This document shows positions 52,352 to 61,752 of a stretch of DNA of 64,000 nucleotides, in pieces. The stretch's first letter is position 1. Each line of letters opens with the position of its first letter. The position numbers and the translations under genes were made by a program. The notes below the pieces were generated by a model. It did not search any database. It worked only from the letters and a program-made list of their open reading frames with translations, and was not told where the DNA came from. The DNA comes from Polytrichum commune (Eukaryota; Streptophyta; Polytrichopsida; Polytrichales; Polytrichaceae), in NCBI GenBank assembly GCA_950295325.1, contig OX485803.1:31866001-31930000 (forward strand), read 5' to 3'.

Positions 52352-54294
52352 GCTACATCCATCCATCTTAAATGAGCGGAATGGCTGTGACATCTATTGG
52401 GTAATCTATCTATCTATCTATCTCTCTATCTCTCTATCTGTCTGTCTGTCTATCTTTCTACCTAACTCTCTATCTTTAGCTAATTGATTGCCAGCTAGCC
52501 CCAATCATGTGCTGCTTGTGAAGTAGACTCTCTGTGCAGCTTTGCAGATGTGAAAACTACCCTCCAGGTGTTTGAAAGGGGCTCTCTGTATTAAGCTCGA
52601 CATGTGGAAATCAACATGGGCCGAATTACATTTCCCTGACAAAATGTGCTGGACGAAGCATAAGCTCAACTGGAGGCAATTCAATGTTACGGCTCTTCGG
52701 CCCCTCTTCAGCTCAATGTACGATCCTATCAGCCTGCTTCGACATGGACACAATTGGGTGAACTAAACCCATACACTCGTTCGTTCCTTGTTGGATGCTT
52801 AAACCCTTGCCGTTAAGGGATGTTCAGTGTACGGGGGTTGGTTCGCCCCAGTCCTTGGACATCATGGTTGTGAAATAGTTATCTAGTAAGGATGTTAACC
52901 TGACATTGTGTTGCACTTGACTTGGCATGTTGAGATCATCATAACATTTTCTGCTCATATGTTTCGAGCATCTCGTGATCTGGGTAATGTTTTTTTAAAT
53001 CCAACTCCTTTTGATGAAATGGAACCTTTGGATTCAAAGCTATTGGAATTTTTTTGTGGTTGATGGGAGGGGTAATGACTTTTGCAGGCTATTTATTTGT
53101 CAGAAGGGTATGTGGAGTTTTGTTTTAGGTGCGTAGTGACAAGTTGAGTAGAAAGTAAGCAAAAAAATTCCCATCAAATTCCCAAATCTCCCAATGTATA
53201 AGTTCCTGGTATTGTTGTCCAAGCGAAATCATATTGTTTTTGTTCTCTTCCTTAAAAAATGAAAGTACTACACTCAATATGATATTTCGTGTCACCAATT
53301 CTAATTGTCTTGCTCAATACGAATTGTAAACTGTGGTATACTGTCATTGCACTAAATGTTGACCCAACATTGTTTGTCATTCCTTGTAAATTTTTGAAGG
53401 GATTATAGATTTACAGTGTTGCAATTACTGCCACTTACCAATTGATTTTTCATCCAAATTTCAATCATCCATGACAATAATTCATCACAAGTTGGTGACA
53501 AGGGAAGGTAGGGTTTTGGCCAACGGATGGATTTATTCGTAAGAAGTGTCATCCAAAAAGCTACCACAGTGACATTCAATGCCACATGACACTGAATATC
53601 ATAATATTCAGTATAGTTGTAGTAGGGATCATTAAAGTTATTGCTCCCTCACCCCTAAAGGTCGAGGTGAGCATTTTTGTCCGTGCAGTCACTATTTCCA
53701 TAACATGCTGGTGTACAATTCACATTATAATCTTCTGATTGTAATTATGTGAACACTTGAGACCTATCAGAAGGTGTCCATTTCCAATCACTATAAGCTA
53801 CTAAATCATATTCAATCGTTTTACATAACTTTGGGACGATTTCATTTTAAAGGTCGACCTTTCGACGGACGTTTTTATCCGCCGGGCCATAACCGCAATC
53901 CGATAATACCAACATACATGTTCAAGTTAAAATCAACATGATACATGTTCAAATCTTCTGATTTTGAACACGTGAATGGCCAGACATTTGTTTGAACAAA
54001 CCTACTTTATGAAGCTTCCATCTGTACGGTCGGATCTACCATAACAGATGAATTTAATTTAATTTAATTTAATTATTAAGTAAGCTGCTGAATTGTACTG
54101 AACTGTTTTACTAAGGCGATTATGGGGGAGATTTCACTTCGAAGTTCGGCCTTTGGGTGTTAAATGGCCATTTCACATCCCTTTCACATACTGGGAAAGG
54201 AAAGATTTCCTGCTGTTGTGTATCTGAGCCACTGAACAAGTACCTAATTGACAGCCCCTTGATAGCATCAGCTAGCTGAGTGGGAGAGCCTTAT
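52352..54294. other. Intergenic region with CTAT/CTGT microsatellite
   Basis: A compound microsatellite of TATC, TCTC and TGTC units runs from about 52403 to 52475. A TTTAA run lies near 54054-54074. No coding region is recognised. Short frames at 52.5-52.77 kb have no recognisable domain. Confidence 0.55.
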
Positions 54295-54804
54295 CAGGGA
54301 CACTTCACACACGAGACTGCAAGCCCGTGACCATTACACTTCAAGCACTCTCATTGGTGGAAAAGGCGGAGCCGGTCCAAGTTCGCTACTTCACACTACG
54401 CTTGAGGGACCAACGGAGTATGTGAATGCAAGATGGATGTAAAGTCTACACGGATTCGTACATGGCATCGAATGGATCATGTTTCACGGTCACTTGGACT
54501 ATTTTCAAAATACCACCTCTTGGAGGTAGGCTTAACACAAAACCGGGAGACCATGGCACTCCGAATGCTCACAACTGTTGATTTATTCTATTTTACTATA
54601 TGTGAGGACCTGCATGAATGGAAATTCCTTGAAATAACATTTGGTTGAGGACCTGGTCACATATGACTTCACACTACACTTGAGGATCCGTGACCACACT
54701 ACATGATGATTTTGGAGGTGTGTTGGGTTGGCCTTTGGACACTTTCTTTTGGGCTCTCACAATTTCATGGTCACGGCTCTTGGCTCGTGTGTGAAGTGTC
54801 CCTA
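54295..54804 (+). mobile_element. Inverted-repeat DNA transposon (non-autonomous), intact copy B
   Basis: Perfect 20-bp terminal inverted repeats are present: AGGGACACTTCACACACGAG at 54296-54315, and its reverse complement at 54784-54803. Weaker pairing continues to GTGACCAT. CTTA lies one or two bases outside each end, but the target duplication is uncertain. No coding capacity. An inverted, truncated relative lies at 33023-33492. The superfamily is unclear. Confidence 0.85.
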
Positions 54805-55189
54805 ACTTAAGTGGCATGTGATGAATCAGGTGGCCATGTATCATGCACAGCAGCTTAATATTATAATCATGAACAAGTAACTACTGGCATGCCTCTGCAA
54901 TGCAATGAGAAGCGGGAAAAATGTGGCTACAAATATCCGAAAGGATGGCCTCGGTGGGGCAAATTTACAAGTGCTCTTTTTGCAATCTATCAAGCCTCAC
55001 AACTGCTCCTGCGCCTCATCAGCTTCAAGTCACTGCTAGCTTCCTGCTGTTTGTGAAGTTTAAGCTCGATTGTTGCAGGTTCCAGCTCCATGTTTCGGTT
55101 CACTCCAGACAAGGTAACGTACCACCACTATATGTGGAGCTGGTCAAGCTGCAGATTATGGAACTTGTTTTGATAAGTCTGGTGGGACT

Positions 55190-57060
55190 TTGAGGTGATG
55201 ATCATAAGGTGACGCTGATTCTTTCAGATTGGAGGACTAATTTCTGTCATGTGTGTTTTGTGATCACTTCCTGAAGACTGCAGGTGGACTGGATAGAATG
55301 GCCATAGAATGATGATTAAGAATAACTGGATAAGGCATGCCCGTAGGAGTTCATAGAGTCGAAGCTCTGTTGTAGATTGCAAGTTTGGGGTGGATCATAG
55401 AGAAAGCACTACATTGTACCTAGCCGGTCCTGGTACAAGGTGGTAATCAGTTTAATTTGTTACCAACAAGCTGGTGGGGCTGGTTTTGTCCGAGAAAAGT
55501 AGACGTGTGGTATCCCAGTACTCTTAAAATTGCACAATTTCCATGTGAGGATGTATGTGTCCATGCAATGTAACTCCAAAACAAAAGTACTAGCTTGACA
55601 TCATTTGAGGTTATGAGGTGACATTCTTTCAGATTGGGGGACTAATTTCTATCGCGTTGTGGTTCTCTCTTCCTGAAGCCTACAGGTGATTTGGATAGAA
55701 TGCGCCATTGAATGATGGCGAAGAAGAACCGAAGTTGATGTACTGGGCGTTGGAGCTGCTGCAGTTTGTGGGTAATATTGCAAGTGTAGGAGCTTAAGCC
55801 TAAGCTCCGTTTCAGGTTCCATGTTTGGGTTTCATATGGTAAGCACTATGTACCTGGCACCCAAGGTTTGATGGATTTGCCACCATTGGGACTTGTTTTG
55901 ATGCTTGTTTTGGAAGAAAACGCTAGACCTATGTATGGTAGATAATCCCAACGAGCTTGCACAACGTCCATGTCATCGTGTCTCTCTACATTGTACCTCC
56001 GCATCATTATTAATTGGAGCTCGATTGAGGTGGTCATGAGGTGACATTCTTTCAGGTTGAGGGACTAATCCCTATCATGACCTGTGTGTGCAGAATGCCC
56101 ATAGAATGACAGCAGAGAAGAAATGAAGCTGCTGTTCTGGGGATTGGAGCTGCAGCAGTTTCTGGGAGCTCAAGTCTCGCCTCTGTTACAGGTTGCTGCA
56201 TATTTCGGGAACTTCATATGGTGAGCACCACTATGTACATGGCACAACTGACGAATACGAGGGCCACTCTGCCATTTATCACTGAATGAAATCTACACAT
56301 AATCTGAATGAAACACCTCATACCACAGAGGTTTGATCAGTTTGTCACCATTGAGCTGGTGGGACTTGTTTTGAGACTTGTTTATACTTGAAAAGACTAG
56401 ACCTTATCCCAGTACCCTTGACCCAACGTTGCACAAACTTCATGCGATCATGTGTCTATGCCAATGTAACCTTACAACAAAAGTAAGCTAATCTGAGATG
56501 GTCATGAGGTGACGTTCTTTAAGATACGGGGACTAACTTCTATCAACTTATCAAGTGTGTATTCACTTCTCTGTAGAGCTGGCAGGTGATCAGATAGAAT
56601 GGTGGGACTTATTCTGATACTTGTTTTGTCTTGAAAAGACTAGACTTTTTCCCAGTACTATTAACCCCAACCTTACACAATTTCCATGTGTTGGATCACG
56701 TGTCAATGCAATGTAGCTCCAAAACAAAAGCTTTAGCTCATTGAGGTCATGAGGTGACATTCCTTCGGATTGGAAAATAATAATTTCAATCACACGTGTT
56801 TTCTTTCTCTTCCTAGCGCTGGCAGGTGATCCAGATAGTGTAATGGCCACAGATAGATGGAACTTGTTTTAATACTTCTTTTGTCTGAAAAACTACACCT
56901 CATCCCAGTACCCTTAATCCCAACCTCGTAGAATACTTTCCATGTGATCAAGTGTCTATGCAAGCAACTCCAAAATAAAATTATCAAGAACTGTTGAGGA
57001 GGCCATGAAGTTGGGGGACTGATTTTTTTCAGGTGTATTGTTTTCTTTTTTTCCTGAAGA
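55190..57060 (+). repeat. Tandem array upstream of KCS (units about 420 then about 245 bp)
   Basis: Six diverged units begin with a block like GTCATGAGGTGACATTCTTT and CAGATTGGGGGACTAATTTC, near 55205, 55612, 56033, 56502, 56746 and 56999. Spacing is 407-470 bp, then about 245 bp in shortened units. Full units carry TTCCTGAAG, CAGGTG, TAGAATG, GGAGCTGCTGCAG, CAGGTTCC-GTTTCGG and GGTAAGCAC blocks. The last unit runs directly into the KCS 5' leader (CCTGAAGATGGCAAAGAAGA), so the array probably covers the KCS promoter and leader. Confidence 0.75.
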
Positions 57061-57157
57061 TGGCAAAGAAGAGTCATTGAAGCAATTGTAAGAGAGAAGA
57101 ATCTACATCAGACGGCTTGATTGAGGGCAGTAGTGTTGCCTGAGCAGCCCGCCAACC

Positions 57158-60100
57158 ATGGTGACGAAGGATGAGTGTGGCCTGGAAGCCAAGAGCATTG
57201 ATTGCACAACTAGAGCTGATGACCACACCATGGGATTCCTGGTGACACAGCTACCTTGGAAACAGCTAGGAGGCTATAGATGTTGGGCTCTCTTTCCTCT
57301 TCTCCTAGCAGCCATCATACAGACAAGCTCACCATTCATCCTGTACCCGAACCTTTACCAATTAGCCTGGGACTACATCCTCTTCACACTCCACACCCAC
57401 GGTGGTTTGATCGCCATTGCCATGGCAGCTGCAGGGTTAACCTGTCTTATCTGCCACTTAGTCTTCACCCCAGGCCCCACGCTCCTCCTGGACTTTGCAT
57501 GCTTCAAACCCGATGACTCGACAAAAATCACGAAACCCATGTACACCATCAAGGCGAAGAAATCCGGGTTCTTCACTGAGAAGAGCTTGGAGTTTCAGCA
57601 GAAGATTTTGGCCATTTCGGGGTTAGGCGACGAGACGTACGTGCCCCCCTCGACCCTGTGCGAGCCTGTGGACCGATCTCTGAAGACGTGCCACATGGAA
57701 GCTCAGATCGTCATCTTCGGGGTGCTGGACGAGCTGTTTTCCAAAGGGAGCGTGAAACCCAAGGATGTCGATATTCTAGTGGTGAACTGCAGTCTGTACA
57801 GCCCCGTGCCCTCCTTATCCGCCATGATCGTGAACCACTACAAGATGCGAAGTGATATAGAGGTGTTCAACTTGGGCGGGATGGGGTGCAGCGCGGGGCT
57901 CATCGCCGTGGACTTGGCGAGAAAGATTATGAGTTTACGGCGGAACGGTGCGTATGCCGCTGTGGTGTCAACAGAGGTGATCAGCGCGCACCTGGGGTAC
58001 CCGGGTAATGACCGTTCCATGATGGTAGGCCTCTGTATCTTCAGATGGGGTGCTTCGGGCTTGATCCTCTCCAACCGCCGAGGTAAGTTATAGGTCACAG
58101 CGCTGACCATCTTGAATCTCGCTGAATGTGTCATGTCCTCGTTGTACACAAGCATGCTGATTGTAATCTGTAGGACCATTACCTTTGCAACATGGTCATC
58201 GCTATGTCCGATAATGTACACATCTGTGCCCGGGAAGTTTTTGGGCATAGTCGGTCAAGATCCTAGTGATTCTAAATCCAGCCGGTTACATGTTGACATC
58301 TTCCGGTTCTGCTTTCCTTCATTTGAGGTATATTCTATAGATTCCTCTAAAATGATCAATGATTCTCCTGAAGTCTCGAACTTCAACCTGTTATTTCTCA
58401 AACTCAACCGCGTCATCTGTAACTAACCGCCGATTCTTCCCGAGCAGTGGTACCCATGTTCTCCTACTACGGGTTGTAGCAGGGCCCCTCCTTGTGGTAC
58501 TACATCGACTTGGTAGGTACCACAAAGATGCCTTGCTTGTAGCAGGATTCCTCGCGTACAATATTTAGTCTCTTGTAACTTCTCCATTTACCCAGTTGTC
58601 CATCACCTTCTAGGCACCAAGGGAATCACCTCCACCACACACAACACTTCCGTAAGGTGATCTTAGCCTCCCAATGGATACAAATTAATCAAATTTTGAG
58701 CTCCAGTCGGGCCTTGGCTGTCCCACTAATACCATTGAGCCCATCACCAAAAGGTGGGAGTAGCCTGAGGGGGAAAGAGGCTCGTCATTTATGCTTGCTT
58801 TCCTATGGAGGCTGGCGTTATACTACTAGTTGTTCATCATCTTCGCACTAGGAGAAATGTAACTTGTTCATTATAACTGGGTTTGTCTGTTGTTGCAACG
58901 TGTCCATTGCGATTGTTGGGCGAGAAAAATGAATATTAAATGAATAAAATTGTTGGTCAACTGGTCCGGAAGTTTCTGGTTGCAGTTTTGGGACAGTTGA
59001 AAACCAAATCTGTTCATTTTCTGTTTTTTAATAATCAGAGGTTGCACTGTAATGGACAAGTCAACTACATTTTTTGATACGTACTTCAGGATTTGATACA
59101 CTCCAATACCATAAGTACCTACGTATTCCCAAAAGCATATTCATCCTTTCGCATCATCAACTTCCACCAGAATGAAGAACTTAATCGTGTCAATTTGATG
59201 CCATTTGTCCGTATCCAAATTAGTTGTCAACCAGACCATTCCCGTGTCAAACGAACATGACGATGCACGAACATTAGGCTCATGTTGAGGAGAAAACAGT
59301 TTGTACTTATCGATTTTTTTCTGGAGACTTGTAGTGAACCACTTGAAATTCACTGGGAGACAGTGCATCGAAAAAGAGAGAGGGCCAATGCTCTTGGCAC
59401 TCATGATGGAGCCAACCACTCTCTTGGTTCTTTTTGGTATTAGAAACCATGTGTATAGTGTATTGATGAACGGCAATATAATTTTGGGTTGTAAACTGTT
59501 GTTCAGTTGATAGATTGAGGGCAAAGTACGAGTTGCAACATATTGTGCGCACGCACAAAGGTGCCGATGACGTGAGCTACAACGCGGTGCACACCGACCA
59601 AGACGAGGAGGGGCACATTGGCATCTCCCTCTCCAAGGACCTCATATCGGCGGCCTCGGGAGCCCTCAAAGACAACATCACCACCCTTGCACCCAAGATC
59701 CTCCCATTGTCCGAGAAGCTCAAGTTCATGCTCCACTTCCTCACCGTCAACTTCTTCAACGCGAAGAATACCAAGCCCCCAAAACCGTACGTGCCCGACT
59801 TCAAAAAGGCGGTGGACCACTTTGTTGTCCACCCGGGGGGCAAAGCGGTTTTAGATGGCATTGCGCAAAACTTGCAATTGAATGAATGGGACATGGAGCC
59901 TTCCCGGATGACGTTACATAGATTTGGCAACACTTCGAGTAGTAGTCTGTGGTATGTCTTGGCCTACATGGAGGCCAAGGGCCGTGTGAAGAAGGGGGAT
60001 AAGGTGTGGCAAATCGCCTTGGGCTCGGGGTTGAAGTGCAATAGTGCCATTTGGAAGTCCCTCCGAAGCTCCCAAGATGGTCCCTCGAGCAATGTTTGGG

Positions 60101-60165
60101 CCCACTTCATCCACCAATACCCCATGGAAGTGGTCACCAGTTCACGGCCTCCTCGCAGCACATGA
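57158..60165 (+). CDS. KCS: 3-ketoacyl-CoA synthase (FAE1/CUT1-type condensing enzyme)
   Basis: Condenses malonyl-CoA with long-chain acyl-CoA, the first step of each very-long-chain fatty acid elongation cycle at the endoplasmic reticulum, feeding cuticular wax, suberin and sphingolipids. Two exons, 57158-58082 and 59507-60165, join in phase 1 as [14 protein letters not shown], giving 527 aa, near the family's usual 480-530. Two N-terminal membrane segments lie at about 43-62 and 82-103. The thiolase-like fold carries the catalytic triad: C244 in [18 protein letters not shown]417 in DHFVVHPGG and N450 in [13 protein letters not shown]. The tail [11 protein letters not shown] is also typical. 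The usual LFRMGGAA motif reads IFRWGASG here, a small oddity. The 1.4-kb intron contains a hAT-like MITE. The start ATG sits in CCAACCATGG. Which KCS subgroup it belongs to cannot be told here. Confidence 0.96.
58224..58449 (+). mobile_element. hAT-like MITE, copy 2, in the KCS intron
   Basis: Ends CTGTGCCCGGGAAG and (reversed) CACTGCTCGGGAAG are inverted repeats. Flanks GTACACAT (58216-58223) and GTACCCAT (58450-58457) agree at 7 of 8 bases. The interior matches copy 1 (CCGGTTACATGTTGACATCT, GATTCCTCTAAAATGATC, TCTCGAAC, CAAACTCAACCG) with a single 29-bp-like unit. The element is in sense orientation relative to copy 1. Confidence 0.85.
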
Positions 60166-60714
60166 GCAGGATTTTTTTCCTTTCGGAAAACGAATTGATT
60201 GCGTTTTCGTAGGAATAGATCACGGACACCTTTGCAACGGAACTTGTTCGCCATTTGGAACATGTCATAGGAATAATATCCATTTGGAAGACACTTCAAA
60301 GAGTCCCAAAACCGTTGCAAAATTGCTCAAATTTCGGAGTTGTGTCGTTGGAATATTTGGAGTAGTAGTAGTGACGTTGCTGTGCATAGTGTAGCCACTG
60401 TAGCTAGAACTAGAAATCTTGACGGAATGTGATCCACAGATGTATTATGTGCTCACATGACTTTGTTGTAAGATGAGAATCACTTCAAAAGTGTCAAACT
60501 AACTTTAGCAGTTGTAAAACTGAACTCATCAGTCCCCTCGAGCAGGCAATGTTCAAGCCATAAGCCTCAGGATTGATGTTATCTCCGAGCCACTTGATTC
60601 ATCAATAAACACTGCAAGAATATTGATTCTTAATCTTGGGTTCATGCTAGGCTTGTGATAGAAATGCTAGATTAGCATACCTACATTGACACTGTATCTA
60701 GAGGGTGGCAAAAT

Positions 60715-60928
60715 CAGTGTCCGGGGAGATTTTTAAGCATAATTGGTTTCCAAAACTCAACTGGTTACGTGTTGACATCTTTCAGTTTTACTTTCTTCAA
60801 CCGAAGAATGTTCTGTAAATTCCTCTAAATGGATCGGTAATTTTCCTGAAATCTTGAATTTGAACCAGGTATTTCTCAAACTCAACCACTTCAAATGTAA
60901 CTAGCCGTCGCTTCGCCCCCTTCATCGT
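60715..60928 (+). mobile_element. hAT-like MITE, copy 3
   Basis: The left end CAGTGTCCGGGGAGATTTTT matches copy 1. The interior follows the same order (AACTGGTTACGTGTTGACAT, TTCCTCTAAATGGATC, TTTCTCAAACTCAACC). The right terminal repeat is degraded (CTTCGCCCCCTTCATCG). Flanks GGCAAAAT at 60707-60714 and 60929-60936 are identical over 8 bases, and GTGGCAAAAT over 10. This is the best target duplication of the three copies. Confidence 0.85.
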
Positions 60929-61494
60929 GGCAAAATTTTGAAAACCTCTGGAACAAGAGCACGATTTCTAGAGGTCACTGACCGTTCTCCCTCCCTCAGT
61001 GACAATTTTCACTTCACTGAGTGTGGCCTGGTGTGCCTAGTATAGACGTATAGACACACAACCCCCTTACTTAACCCTCTACTTCCAATATTGGACTGCC
61101 CTCAAAATTGGTCCCAACAATATCTAAAGATTTTTTTATATATAGAGGTGCCATGTCTTTGGAAAGGTGATCATGTGTTCCAAGGAAATAGGAGAGGCAT
61201 ACAAGAAGTGATTAGATAATCAAGAGCACAAGGAATACTAGATAGATAGATAGAAACTCTGGTCCCTATTTAAAGGGGCCGGCGTGAATGAAGTGTCCGT
61301 TCGTATTGTCAAATGACCCGATGCCCACCAGACAAGGGGAAATTTGGACAATACTACTCTCCCCTTCCGGGGATGGACACTATAGTAACCGGAAAACAAA
61401 ATAAAGGTAACCCTCCTTAGTTGATTAGCGCGCAGTTGTGTCAATGTTATAGTATAAGATGTAATTTGTTGTGTTTGGTGAACGCCAAGTCATG

Positions 61495-61575
61495 TTTCCT
61501 TGGCTGGTTGAGGGAGGATGTTTAGCAACATGTAGACGTTCCGGGTTCGACTCCCGTTGAGTACGTCTGAGTGTT
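61495..61575 (+). other. tRNA-like segment with perfect B box (possible SINE head)
   Basis: GGTTCGACTCC at 61544-61554 is a perfect RNA polymerase III B box, enclosed by a CGGG/CCCG stem as in a T arm. Upstream GGCTGGTTGAGGG could be a degenerate A box. A full cloverleaf with an acceptor stem is not evident, so it is more likely a SINE head or tRNA relic than a functional tRNA. Confidence 0.4.
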
Positions 61576-61752
61576 TGGTGTGTTATACATGACTTGGTGC
61601 TGCTAGTGATTTAAAGGCAGGAAAAATGTACCAACTAGCCGGCTCCTACCCAACTTCATGAGCTATTGGAGTTTACATTGTTTAATAAATAAAGGACTAT
61701 TTTATGATCATTGTCTTATATTTGTTATTTTGTTTGTTTGTATATTTATTTA

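Larger units (their letters stand above)
60166..61752. other. KCS 3' flank and intergenic region
   Basis: The KCS 3' untranslated region should start here; no certain poly(A) signal is visible. The third hAT-like MITE lies at 60715-60928, a GATA microsatellite near 61238-61252, and a tRNA-like B box near 61544. No gene is recognised. Confidence 0.5.

Noticed and set aside
59503-60320. Several minus-strand frames over KCS exon 2
   Set aside because: Antisense shadows of a GC-rich conserved exon.
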